Shown: positions 16,292 to 24,835 of the stretch, one piece after another
Numbering within the stretch: the stretch's first letter is position 1
Layout: every line of letters starts with the position of its first letter
From: Desnuesiella massiliensis
GTDB lineage: Bacteria; Bacillota; Clostridia; Clostridiales; Clostridiaceae
NCBI RefSeq assembly: GCF_001403615.1
Contig: NZ_LN879454.1
Coordinates: 62,001 to 126,000, forward strand
Reading direction: 5' to 3'
DNA: 64,000 nt
Translations under genes and position numbers: made by a program
The notes under the pieces: generated by a model
Seen by the model: only the letters and a program-made list of their open reading frames with translations
What the model was told of the DNA's origin: nothing
Database searches by the model: none

Positions 16292-17251
16292 ATGAAATGG
16301 GCAATGGTAGCAACCTGGAGGATGGCTTTTGAAGGCGTTGAGAAGGCTTCAGAGATATTGAGTGTTGGTGGAAATAGTAAAGATGCTATAGAGGAATCAA
16401 TAAAAATGGTGGAGGATTACCCCTTCTATAAATCCGTAGGCTATGGAGGACTTCCAAATGAACATTGCGAGGTTGAATTAGATGGAGCTTTTATGGATGG
16501 AGACACCCTAAGCTTTGGAGCCATAGGAGGCATAAAGGATTTTAAAAATCCTATAAGCATAGCAAGAAAACTATCCATGGAAAGATTCAACTGCTTCTTG
16601 GTAGGAAAAGGAGCAGAAGAATATGCAAAGCAAAATGGTTTTGAGCAGAGACCAATGCTAACCAAAAGAGCAGAAACTCATTATAAGATAAGAAAGAGAG
16701 ATATAGAAGAGAAAGGGCTAAGTCCTTATGATGGACATGATACTGTAGGAATAATAGCATTAGATAGCTTAAAAAGCATGACCGTAGGAACCTCTACCAG
16801 CGGATTATTTATGAAGAAGAGAGGAAGAGTAGGAGATTCACCAGTATCAGGTTCAGGCTTTTATGTGGATAGTGAGGTAGGGGGAGCCACTGCTACAGGC
16901 CTCGGAGAGGATATAATGAAGGGTTGTCTATCTTATGAGATAGTGAGACTTATGGCAGAGGGATTAAGTCCCCAAAAGGCGGCAGATAAGGCCCTAAATG
17001 AGTTTATAAGAAGAATAAAGGCTAAGGGAAGCAAAATAGGAGAGATATCTATAGTAGCACTAAATAATCAAGGAGAGTTTGGAGTAGCTACAAATATTAA
17101 AAATTTCTCTTTTGTATATAGCTCGGAGAAGCACAAAACCACAGTGTATGTATGTGAAAACCATGAAGGTGAAACCACCTATGAGGAAGCTTCAGAAGAA
17201 TGGCTTGAAGCCTATAGTAAAAGAATCAAAGAAGAACTTTTCTTCGATTAG
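16292..17251 (+). CDS. Glycosylasparaginase-type Ntn hydrolase (N4-(beta-N-acetylglucosaminyl)-L-asparaginase family)
   Basis: 319 residues of the Ntn-hydrolase asparaginase-2 family. The autocleavage site is HDTVG with Thr151 becoming the N-terminal nucleophile of the beta chain. The second conserved block TVGTSTSGLFMKKRGRVGDSPVSGSGFY binds substrate. These enzymes split the amide bond between asparagine and GlcNAc in glyco-asparagine. There is no signal peptide, so it acts inside the cell on imported material. First gene of the sigma-54 operon, 13 bp before the PTS IIA gene. Linkage to a sugar PTS suggests that the imported substrate is a phosphorylated glyco-asparagine. Confidence 0.9.
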   Translation: MKWAMVATWRMAFEGVEKASEILSVGGNSKDAIEESIKMVEDYPFYKSVGYGGLPNEHCEVELDGAFMDGDTLSFGAIGGIKDFKNPISIARKLSMERFNCFLVGKGAEEYAKQNGFEQRPMLTKRAETHYKIRKRDIEEKGLSPYDGHDTVGIIALDSLKSMTVGTSTSGLFMKKRGRVGDSPVSGSGFYVDSEVGGATATGLGEDIMKGCLSYEIVRLMAEGLSPQKAADKALNEFIRRIKAKGSKIGEISIVALNNQGEFGVATNIKNFSFVYSSEKHKTTVYVCENHEGETTYEEASEEWLEAYSKRIKEELFFD

Positions 17252-17264
17252 AAAGGATACATAT

Positions 17265-17582
17265 ATGGAAAATATAGAATTAACATGTTTTAAAATAATA
17301 AGCGCAGCCGGAGAGGCAAAGTCCTATTTAATGCAGGCTTTAAGGGAAGCTAGAAAAGGAGAATATGAAACGGGAGAAGAACTTATAAAGAAAGCAAAGG
17401 AAGAACTATTAAAGGCTCATGACATTCATATGGAGGTTATACAGCAAGAGGCTGAGGGAAACAAAGTTGAAATCAATTTGCTGTTAATGCATTCAGAGGA
17501 TCAATTAATGTCGGTAGAAACTTTAATGGTAGTAGTAGAGGAGCTTATAAATGTTTATAAAAACATTCATATAAAAGCATAA
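17265..17582 (+). CDS. PTS system IIA component, lactose/chitobiose family
   Basis: 105 residues from the ATG at 17265 (GAAAGGA precedes it; the longer frame back to 17112 lies inside the preceding gene). All-helical EIIA-Lac fold. The phosphorylated histidine is His76 in LLLMHSEDQLM, matching the HAQDHLM motif of relatives. It passes phosphate from HPr to the IIB protein encoded next. Second gene of the glyco-asparagine operon. Confidence 0.93.
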   Translation: MENIELTCFKIISAAGEAKSYLMQALREARKGEYETGEELIKKAKEELLKAHDIHMEVIQQEAEGNKVEINLLLMHSEDQLMSVETLMVVVEELINVYKNIHIKA

Positions 17583-17600
17583 TAGGAAGGGGGTGAAAAC

Positions 17601-17936
17601 ATGAAAAAGATGTATTTATTCTGTACTAATGGAATGTCCACAAGCTTACTAGCACAAAAGATGCAGCAGGTAGCGGATAAATTTAATTTAGACATAAAGG
17701 TTAAAGCTTTTCCACATAACAAAATTGGGGACATAGTAGCTAATGACACGCCAGACTGTATATTATTAGGACCACAGGTTAAATATTTACTAGAAGATAC
17801 TATAGAGAAGTTTAAAGAATACAATAGGCCTATTGGGGTAATCGATTCAGAAACTTATGGAAGAATGGATGGAGAAAAGGCTTTAAAAGCAGCAGTTCTA
17901 TTAATGAAAAAATTTAAGCAAAAGGGGGAAGAATAA
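17601..17936 (+). CDS. PTS system IIB component, lactose/chitobiose family
   Basis: 111 residues. The phosphorylated cysteine is Cys8 in LFCTNGMSTSLLA, at the classic position after the first strand. Compact alpha/beta domain. It phosphorylates the sugar moiety as it passes through the IIC permease. The start follows GGAAGGGGGTGAAAAC. It ends 2 bp before the IIC gene. Confidence 0.94.
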   Translation: MKKMYLFCTNGMSTSLLAQKMQQVADKFNLDIKVKAFPHNKIGDIVANDTPDCILLGPQVKYLLEDTIEKFKEYNRPIGVIDSETYGRMDGEKALKAAVLLMKKFKQKGEE

Positions 17937-17938
17937 TA

Positions 17939-19288
17939 ATGTTTAAATCTATGGAAAAAGTTTTAATGCCTATAGCAGATAAGCTAGGAAGCAATAAGGT
18001 GCTAGTGGCAATCAGAGACGGATTCTTGCTTACTACTCCTTTAATTATAGTGGGTTCAATATTTTTATTAATCGCAAACTTTCCAATACCAGGCTGGTCT
18101 GAATTCTTTTCAAATATATTTGGAAAAGGGTGGGAGAATAGTTTTACAAATGTTTCTCGTGCTACCTTTAGCGTTATAGCAATATTAACTTGCGTAGGTA
18201 CAGGCTATGCTTATGCCAGAGAGCTAAAAGGGGAAAAAATACAAGGCGCTATCATATCATTAGTAGCTTTTATAATACTTATGCCTACAAGAATACCCTA
18301 TGAAGGAGCAAAGGGACCAGCAACTATAAGTGCCCTTGGCTTCGAGTATATAGGAACAAACGGAATATTCTTAGCCTTAGTGGTTTCCTTAACATCAGTG
18401 CTAATATTTACTTGGGTTTACAAGAAGGGCTGGGTTATAAAAATGCCACCAGGAGTTCCACCAGCAGTGTGTGATTCCTTTGCAGCTTTAATACCAAGTG
18501 CCATAGTTATTTTTGTATTCTTCTTAGTTAGAATTTTAATAGGTATGACCTCCTTTGAGACTGCACATAACTTAATATATAAACTTTTGCAAGCCCCATT
18601 AAAGGGTGCAGGAAATACCTTAGCTGCGCAAGTTATTTATCAATTTGCAAGTACCTTCCTATGGTTCTTTGGAATTAATGGACCAGCAGTTACTAATACA
18701 GTATTTTCACCTATATTTAAAATATTAACAGTAGAAAATTTAGAAGCTTTCCAGGCAGGAGCAGCTTTACCAAACATATATACTTCAACTTTTTCAGATT
18801 TCTTTGGAAACTTTGGAGGAGGAGGAAGTACTCTTTCACTTGTTATATTGATGTTAGTATTGTGTAAATCAAAAAGAATAAAACAATTAGGACAACTATC
18901 TATAGTACCGGGAATATTTGGAATAAATGAACCTATAATATTTGGACTTCCCATAGTATTAAATCCAATATTAATAATACCATTTTTAACTGTACCAGTG
19001 ATGAATACAGTGTTGTCAGCTATAGTTACACAATTAGGTATTATTCCTTATACTACGGGAATAACTCTTCCTTGGACGACACCCATAGGCTTCTCAGGAT
19101 TCCTATCTACAGGAAGTATAGTGGCAAGCATATGGCAAATTATCCTACTAGCTCTAGGCTGCTTAGTATACTATCCATTTATTAAAATTCTTGACAAAAA
19201 ATATCTAGATGATGAAAAGAACTATCAAGAAAAAGTTTCTGAAGAGGATTCCATCAACTTAGAAGATTTATCCCTAGGTGATTTATAA
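17939..19288 (+). CDS. PTS system IIC permease, lactose/chitobiose family
   Basis: 449 residues, about ten membrane segments, typical of EIIC of the Chb/Cel type. Conserved regions include PPGVPPAV (about residues 173-182), GINGPAVTNT (about 244), and FGINEPIIFGLPIVLNP (about 326-340), the sugar-binding loop of the family. It imports and phosphorylates an amino-sugar or beta-glycoside. The last 25 residues are acidic and cytoplasmic. Its end carries the ribosome site of the next gene. Confidence 0.94.
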   Translation: MFKSMEKVLMPIADKLGSNKVLVAIRDGFLLTTPLIIVGSIFLLIANFPIPGWSEFFSNIFGKGWENSFTNVSRATFSVIAILTCVGTGYAYARELKGEKIQGAIISLVAFIILMPTRIPYEGAKGPATISALGFEYIGTNGIFLALVVSLTSVLIFTWVYKKGWVIKMPPGVPPAVCDSFAALIPSAIVIFVFFLVRILIGMTSFETAHNLIYKLLQAPLKGAGNTLAAQVIYQFASTFLWFFGINGPAVTNTVFSPIFKILTVENLEAFQAGAALPNIYTSTFSDFFGNFGGGGSTLSLVILMLVLCKSKRIKQLGQLSIVPGIFGINEPIIFGLPIVLNPILIIPFLTVPVMNTVLSAIVTQLGIIPYTTGITLPWTTPIGFSGFLSTGSIVASIWQIILLALGCLVYYPFIKILDKKYLDDEKNYQEKVSEEDSINLEDLSLGDL

Positions 19289-19289
19289 A

Positions 19290-19808
19290 ATGAGAATAAT
19301 AATGTTTTTCGACCAGATTCAAGCTGGTCTTGGAGGAAAAGAAAGAAATGATCTAAGCCTAGGAGCAAGCAGTATAGTTATAGGCGCCGGCAGTATGATA
19401 GAACCTCATCTAGATAAAGAAGATAAAATCATAGCATGTTTCTACTCAGGAGATAAATTCTTTAGCGATAACGAAGAAAAGGTAATAAATAAAGTAGTGG
19501 AAAGCATGGATAAACTAAACCCAGATATAGTTATTCTAGGACCCTCTTATAATTATGCTGGCTATTCAAGAATGTGTGCCATATTAGCAGATAATATAAA
19601 TAGAAGAACAAAAACTAAAGCTATAACAGCCATGTCAAAAGAAAATATGGATATAATTGATGCCTATAAGGATAAAATTCATATAGTTAAGATGCCTAAA
19701 AAAGGCGGAACAGGTTTAACAGAAGCTTTAGAAAATATAATAGAGGCTGCAAGAATAACCTATACTGGAATGGATAAAGAAAATAGAATTAAAGAAATAT
19801 GTTATTAA
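19290..19808 (+). CDS. GrdB-like protein, N-terminal domain only
   Basis: 172 residues from the ATG at 19290, one base after the IIC stop, with AGGTGA 9 nt before. It resembles the N-terminal half of glycine/betaine reductase component B (GrdB): FFDQIQAGLGGKE, the GAGSM loop, ACFYSGDKFF, and DIVILGPSYNYAGYSRMCA align with the GrdB pattern of INQ-IGGEE, GPVGPG, ICGDNYF and IAGPAFNAGRYG. The GrdB C-terminal half with selenocysteine is absent, so reductase chemistry is unlikely. It sits in the PTS operon; a role as ligand-binding or processing protein is conjecture. Confidence 0.65.
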   Translation: MRIIMFFDQIQAGLGGKERNDLSLGASSIVIGAGSMIEPHLDKEDKIIACFYSGDKFFSDNEEKVINKVVESMDKLNPDIVILGPSYNYAGYSRMCAILADNINRRTKTKAITAMSKENMDIIDAYKDKIHIVKMPKKGGTGLTEALENIIEAARITYTGMDKENRIKEICY

Positions 19809-19832
19809 AAAGTAGCCTCAGGGCTACTTTTT
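19807..19832 (+). terminator. Terminator or attenuator inside the PTS operon
   Basis: AAAAAGTAGCC pairs with GGCTACTTTTT around TCAG, with the T run included. The dipeptidase genes start 31 bp later, so read-through or an extra promoter is needed for them. Confidence 0.8.
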
Positions 19833-19862
19833 AATAAAGAATTTTAAAGGGGGTATAGGGCT

Positions 19863-20975
19863 TTGAAGGATAAACTAAATGAAATAATGGAAATAGAAAA
19901 GGATAATTTAATTAAGCGCATAATAGAATTAGTTAAAATTGAGAGCGTGGAAGCCAAAGCTCAACCAGGAAAACCCTTTGGTGAAGGGGTATCTAAGGCT
20001 TTACATAAGGCTTTAGACATAGCAGGTAATTTAGGATTCATCACAAAAGATATAGATGGCTATATGGGCTATGCTCAATATGGAGAAGGAGAAGATTACA
20101 TAGGAATATTTGGGCATTTAGATGTAGTTGAGGCTAAGGAAGGTTGGAACTTTGGGCCCTATGAGGGAATAGTAAAGGATGACAGGATATACGGCAGAGG
20201 AGTGCTAGATAATAAAGGCCCTATTTTTGCTGCGCTCTATGGGCTCTATGCCATAAAAAAATTGAATATTAATTTAAGATATCCAGTAAGGATAATCTTT
20301 GGTACCAATGAGGAAAGTGGCTTTAAGGATGCCATGTATTATTTAAGCAAAGAAAAACCCCCTATATATGGCTTTACGCCAGATTGTAAATATCCAGTAG
20401 TATATGGGGAAAGAGGCAGAACAAAGATAGCCTTAAAAGTAAAAAACGAGAAGGAATTAGCTAATAAGTTATTTGAAAAGGTTAATTACTTTTTCCTGCA
20501 GGGAAATCCTAATGGAGAGAGATTAGGAATAGATTATAAGGACAGTGAATTTGGAATCTTAGAAATGAGAAATTTCAGCTTTAATATAGAAGAGGATGAA
20601 TTAGTATTTAAATTTGACATAAGCTACCCCAGGGGTATAACTATAGAAAAAATATTAGAAAACATAAGAGAAAAACTTTATAAAGAAATAAAGATGGAGA
20701 TTATAAAAAATTACAATCCGGTTGTATTTGACAAGGAGTCCTTCTTAGTGAAAAGTCTGCAGAAGGCCTATGAGGAAGTAACTAACTTAGATGGAACTCC
20801 TGTAACCACTACAGGGGGAACCTATGCTAAGATTATACCCAATATTGTGCCCTTCGGACCATCCTTTCCAGGACAAAAGGGTATTGCTCACAATATAGAT
20901 GAGTACATGGACATAGAAGATATTGTGCTAAATGCTAAGATTTATGCTAATGCTGTATATAACTTAGGTAAATAG
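19863..20975 (+). CDS. M20 family dipeptidase, PepV-like, lacking the lid domain
   Basis: 370 residues from TTG at 19863 (AAAGGGGG precedes). Catalytic metal ligands of PepV/Sapep dipeptidases are visible: GHLDVV (His85, Asp87), RGVLDNKGP (Asp116), NEESG (Glu150-Glu151), TPDCKYPV (Asp174) and AHNIDEY near 349. PepV is normally about 470 residues; here about 95 residues between GERGRTKIALKV and GERLGI, including the conserved AAHGSTP segment, are missing. The edges are clean and in frame. It may be a specialised or inactive paralogue of the next gene. Confidence 0.85.
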   Translation: MKDKLNEIMEIEKDNLIKRIIELVKIESVEAKAQPGKPFGEGVSKALHKALDIAGNLGFITKDIDGYMGYAQYGEGEDYIGIFGHLDVVEAKEGWNFGPYEGIVKDDRIYGRGVLDNKGPIFAALYGLYAIKKLNINLRYPVRIIFGTNEESGFKDAMYYLSKEKPPIYGFTPDCKYPVVYGERGRTKIALKVKNEKELANKLFEKVNYFFLQGNPNGERLGIDYKDSEFGILEMRNFSFNIEEDELVFKFDISYPRGITIEKILENIREKLYKEIKMEIIKNYNPVVFDKESFLVKSLQKAYEEVTNLDGTPVTTTGGTYAKIIPNIVPFGPSFPGQKGIAHNIDEYMDIEDIVLNAKIYANAVYNLGK

Positions 20976-21004
20976 GAATATATATAAGGTTAAGAGGAGA
21001 ATAA

Positions 21005-22405
21005 ATGGATGATGATAAAATAAAAGCTTTTAAATTGGATGAAAGATTTTTAGAGGATTTATTTAAAATATTAAAAATAGATTCCGTTAAAAGTGAAGAA
21101 AAAGCTTATGCTCCTTATGGGGAGGGGATAGCCCTAGCACTTAAGGAAGTTTTAGAAATAGCTGAAAGCTATGGTTTTACAGTGAAAAATTTAGATAATC
21201 ACATAGGTTATGCTGAATACGGAGAAGGAGAGGATTATATAGGGGTATTAGGTCATATAGATGTGGTACCTGCTAATGATTATAAAGAAGCTTTTAATCC
21301 TAAAATAGAAGATGGAAAGCTTTATGCAAGAGGGGCATTAGATGATAAAGGGCCAATTCTTACAGCTCTGTATGCTTTAAAGCTGTTAAAGGATAATAAC
21401 ATAAAACTAAATAAAAAAGTTAGGATTATTTTTGGATGCAACGAAGAATCTGGGGATAGTGATATTTTATATTATTTAAAAGCGGAAAAACCGCCAATTA
21501 TGTGCTTTACGCCAGATGCTTATTTTCCTATAGTGTTCAGCGAAAAAGGTATATTAACCTTCTTATTAGAATATGACATAAAAGAAACGAAGGGATATAG
21601 TATTGTGGACATTAGAGGAGGGACAAGGTCTAACATAGTTCCTGATAAAGCAATAGTTGAACTAGGCGCTTTAAGCAGTAGGGTGTCTTCAGAATTACAT
21701 GATTTGCAAAGCTATAGTAGAGACAATAAAAATATTAAAGTAATAGAAAATAGAAAAATTGACGATGTGAAAAGACTAAACATAGAATCCTTAGGAAAAG
21801 CTGCTCATGGCAGTACTCCCTATGAAGGTGTAAATGCTATATCTAATCTTTTTATGTTTCTAAATAATAATCTCTGCTTTAGAGATTCGTTTGGAGATTT
21901 TTTAGAAGACTTTAGTTTTATATTTAATGGTGATTTTACTGGAGAAAGACTAGGGATCTTGCATAAGGACAATATTTTGGGAAATCTAACAGTAAACCTT
22001 GGAATAGTAAGCTTTAATCATGGTAAAATAAGCTTAAGGCTTAATATAAGATATCCTAACTCCATAACCTATGAGCAAATATATGAGAGATTGGAGGATA
22101 GGATTAGGAGTACAGGATTTAAGCTAGTAAAACAAAATCATTTAAAGCCTCTATTCTTTGAAGAACAAAGTCCTTTGATAGAAGGTTTAAAAAGAGCCTA
22201 TGAGTCTGAAGTAAAGGAAAAGGCTGAACTTTTAGCCGTTTCAGGAGGCACTTACGCAAAGCTGATGCCTAATACCGTAGCCTTTGGACCACTATTTAAA
22301 GATGATATTAATACAGCTCATGAGAAGGATGAGTTTATTGAGATTGCTTCATTAGAGAAAGCCTTGAGAATATATGCTAGGGCTTTAGTAGAATTAAGCA
22401 AATAA
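21005..22405 (+). CDS. pepV: M20 family dipeptidase PepV
   Basis: 466 residues, the usual PepV length. Metal ligands are in GHIDVV, RGALDDKGP, NEESGDSD, TPDAYFPI and AHEKDEF. The lid domain is complete, with SLGKAAHGSTPYEGVNAI bearing the His that completes the active site across domains. It cleaves dipeptides with broad specificity in the cytosol. It follows the lid-less paralogue by 29 bp. In this operon it could process peptide portions released from imported glycopeptides. Confidence 0.92.
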   Translation: MDDDKIKAFKLDERFLEDLFKILKIDSVKSEEKAYAPYGEGIALALKEVLEIAESYGFTVKNLDNHIGYAEYGEGEDYIGVLGHIDVVPANDYKEAFNPKIEDGKLYARGALDDKGPILTALYALKLLKDNNIKLNKKVRIIFGCNEESGDSDILYYLKAEKPPIMCFTPDAYFPIVFSEKGILTFLLEYDIKETKGYSIVDIRGGTRSNIVPDKAIVELGALSSRVSSELHDLQSYSRDNKNIKVIENRKIDDVKRLNIESLGKAAHGSTPYEGVNAISNLFMFLNNNLCFRDSFGDFLEDFSFIFNGDFTGERLGILHKDNILGNLTVNLGIVSFNHGKISLRLNIRYPNSITYEQIYERLEDRIRSTGFKLVKQNHLKPLFFEEQSPLIEGLKRAYESEVKEKAELLAVSGGTYAKLMPNTVAFGPLFKDDINTAHEKDEFIEIASLEKALRIYARALVELSK

Positions 22406-22455
22406 ATAACTATAGCTATTTTTAGTGTATATGTTAATTAGGAGGGATAAGAAAT

Positions 22456-23148
22456 ATGTTAGAGATAATCGGATTAAGTGTAGAGGATGCTATTACCATC
22501 GAAAGCTTAGGAGGAGAAAGGATAGAGCTCATTCAAGCCTTTTCGGAGGGAGGGCTAACCCCTAGCTATGGAACCGTAAAGGAAGTGGCACAAAAAGTAA
22601 AAATTCCTGTAAACGTCATGGTGAGACCTCATTCTAGAAGCTTTAATTACTCTAAGTATGATTTGGAGGTAATGAGAGAGGATGCAAAAATCATAAAGGA
22701 ATTAGGAGCAAATAACCTAGTGATGGGTATTTTAGACCAGGACGGATTGCCAGATATAAAGGCTATGGAATATGTACTTTCCTCTACAGATGCAAAAATA
22801 ACCTTTCATAGAGCTTTTGATGAATGCTCTGACCTTTTAAAGGCATTAGAAATATTAAAGAGCTATGATAGAGTGGATACTATCCTAACCTCTGGAGGAC
22901 CAGGGAAAGCTCAAGATAATGTAGAGGTGTTAAAGGCTGTTATAGAAAATAGAGAGCATATTAATATACTAGTAGGAAGCGGAGTAAGCAATAGCAATTT
23001 AGAATCCTTATTCAGACAATTAAAAAATACTAATTTTCATGTAGGTACTGCTGTGAGAAATGGGAACTATAATGATGAAATCAATATGGAGGAGCTGCTT
23101 AGGACTGTAAGTAAATATAGAAGTTTAAATATGCATAAGTTGCTTTGA
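22456..23148 (+). CDS. cutC: CutC family protein
   Basis: 230 residues forming a TIM-barrel of the CutC family: GGERIELIQAFSEGGLTPSYG, VMVRPHSRSF, LVMGILDQDG, TFHRAFDE, TSGGPGKAQDN and GSGVSNSN are all typical. CutC was named for copper handling, but that role is doubtful; in Firmicutes it often lies in sugar PTS operons. The start follows TTAGGAGGGATAAGAAAT. Last gene of the PTS operon, with a terminator downstream. A sugar-related enzymatic role is an inference from context. Confidence 0.92.
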   Translation: MLEIIGLSVEDAITIESLGGERIELIQAFSEGGLTPSYGTVKEVAQKVKIPVNVMVRPHSRSFNYSKYDLEVMREDAKIIKELGANNLVMGILDQDGLPDIKAMEYVLSSTDAKITFHRAFDECSDLLKALEILKSYDRVDTILTSGGPGKAQDNVEVLKAVIENREHINILVGSGVSNSNLESLFRQLKNTNFHVGTAVRNGNYNDEINMEELLRTVSKYRSLNMHKLL

Positions 23149-23215
23149 AAGATAAATTTAATAGAATAATTTAGATATAATGAGTATAATATAATTAATA
23201 TTAATAAAAACCTTA

Positions 23216-23239
23216 AAAAAGCGGCGTAAGCTGCTTTTT
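23216..23239 (+). terminator. Terminator after cutC
   Basis: AAAAAGCGGC pairs with GCTGCTTTTT (one G-U) around GTAA. Confidence 0.75.
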
Positions 23240-23356
23240 GCATTTTCTTCCTATGCTGCCATTACTCAATCACCATTATATGAGTAAAATGAATATTCAA
23301 AGATAACTTGTGAAAAACTAAGGAAAACTATAAATAATACTAAGGATGAAAATATT

Positions 23357-24835
23357 ATGTTCAATTTAAGTTCACAGCTGAAAGAAAATTTAAGCCAATT
23401 AAAAGAGCTTTTCTTAAAAGATGATGTTATTAAATTTAGAGCTTTTAATAGTAAGGATTCTAAATTAAGATGCGCTATTGTATTCACAGATGGATTAAGC
23501 GATAGAAGGATTATAAATGAAAATATAATTAAGCCTATTGTAAATTTCATAAATGATAATTCTTTACAAGGAGATGAACTATGCAGTTACATTAAGAATA
23601 ATATTATCTTATGTGACCAAATTGAAGAGACTACGGATGTAGATATAATAACAAAATCCATCATGTATGGTAAAACGGCCCTTTTTATAGATGGTGTTTT
23701 TGGAGCCATTATTTTAAACACTAAAGGAGGCTCAGAAAGATCTGTAAGCATTCCACTCTCTGAAAATGTAGTAAGAGGCCCCCGTGAAGGCTTCACAGAA
23801 AATATTATAGTAAATATAGGCCTTATAAAAAAAAGAATTCAAGACTCTAATTTAAAGGTTGAATTTAAAGAAATAGGAAGAAGAACAAAAACTAAAGTTT
23901 GTATTACTTATATTCAAGATATTGCACCTGATGAGATTGTTAATGAGGTGAAAAAAAGATTAGAGGATATTGATATAGATGGAGTCTTGGAATCAGGGTA
24001 CATTGAGGAATTTATTAGAGATGAACCTTTATCTATATTTAAAACAGTGGGCTCTACTGAGAGACCAGATGTGGCTGCAGGAAAGTTATTAGAAGGTCGA
24101 GTTGTAATTATTTGTGACGGAACTCCCTTTGTTTTGTCTCTTCCTTACTTATTCATTGAGTTATTTCAGGCAAGTGAAGACTATTATAATAATTACGTAT
24201 TTTCTTCGTTAAATAGAATTTTGAGGCTCTTTTGTTTTATCTTAGCCACCAGTACACCAGCAGTTTATGTTTCTCTTGTTTCGTACCATCAAGAAATGAT
24301 ACCTACAAGTCTTTTTATGAGTATTGCTTCCTCAAGAGAAGGAGTTCCCTTTCCAACAATACTTGAAGCTATTGTCATGCTTATGATATTTGAAATATTA
24401 AGAGAAGCAGGAACTAGACTTCCAAAACAAATAGGTCAGGCCATAAGCATAGTTGGTGCTCTTGTACTCGGTGAAGCTGCTGTTTCAGCCAAGTTCATCA
24501 GTGCGCCCATAGTGATTATTGTTGCATTAACCGGAATATCTGGTTTTGCTATTCCTCAAGCCTTGGAAGCTGTAAGAGTTTTGAGGTTCACTTTTTTAGT
24601 TGCTTCATTCATGCTGGGCTTATATGGATATATATTTGTGGTAATTGGACTTTTTACTTACTTAATGTCAATAAAATCCTTTGGGATAAACTACATGGAA
24701 TATGTTGATATGATAAGCAAAGAGAATCTACAGGATACAGCATTTAGAGCACCACACTGGCTTATGAAGTATAGACCAAAATATATTGTAAAAAACAGAG
24801 TTCGAATGGGTAAGAGAAGGAAGGGGTTACATTGA
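23357..24835 (+). CDS. Spore germination receptor subunit A (GerA/GerKA family), operon 1
   Basis: 492 residues. The soluble N-terminal region (about 1-270) has the family marks GSTERPDVAAGKLLEGRV and FIELFQASEDYY. It is followed by four to five membrane segments (about 285-435) with AIVMLMIFEILREAGTRLPKQIGQAISIVGALVLGEAA. The protein belongs to nutrient germinant receptors in the inner membrane of the dormant spore. Start ATG after AAGGATG. It overlaps gerC by 4 bp (TTGA). Gene order A-C-D-B. Ligand unknown. Confidence 0.94.
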   Translation: MFNLSSQLKENLSQLKELFLKDDVIKFRAFNSKDSKLRCAIVFTDGLSDRRIINENIIKPIVNFINDNSLQGDELCSYIKNNIILCDQIEETTDVDIITKSIMYGKTALFIDGVFGAIILNTKGGSERSVSIPLSENVVRGPREGFTENIIVNIGLIKKRIQDSNLKVEFKEIGRRTKTKVCITYIQDIAPDEIVNEVKKRLEDIDIDGVLESGYIEEFIRDEPLSIFKTVGSTERPDVAAGKLLEGRVVIICDGTPFVLSLPYLFIELFQASEDYYNNYVFSSLNRILRLFCFILATSTPAVYVSLVSYHQEMIPTSLFMSIASSREGVPFPTILEAIVMLMIFEILREAGTRLPKQIGQAISIVGALVLGEAAVSAKFISAPIVIIVALTGISGFAIPQALEAVRVLRFTFLVASFMLGLYGYIFVVIGLFTYLMSIKSFGINYMEYVDMISKENLQDTAFRAPHWLMKYRPKYIVKNRVRMGKRRKGLH

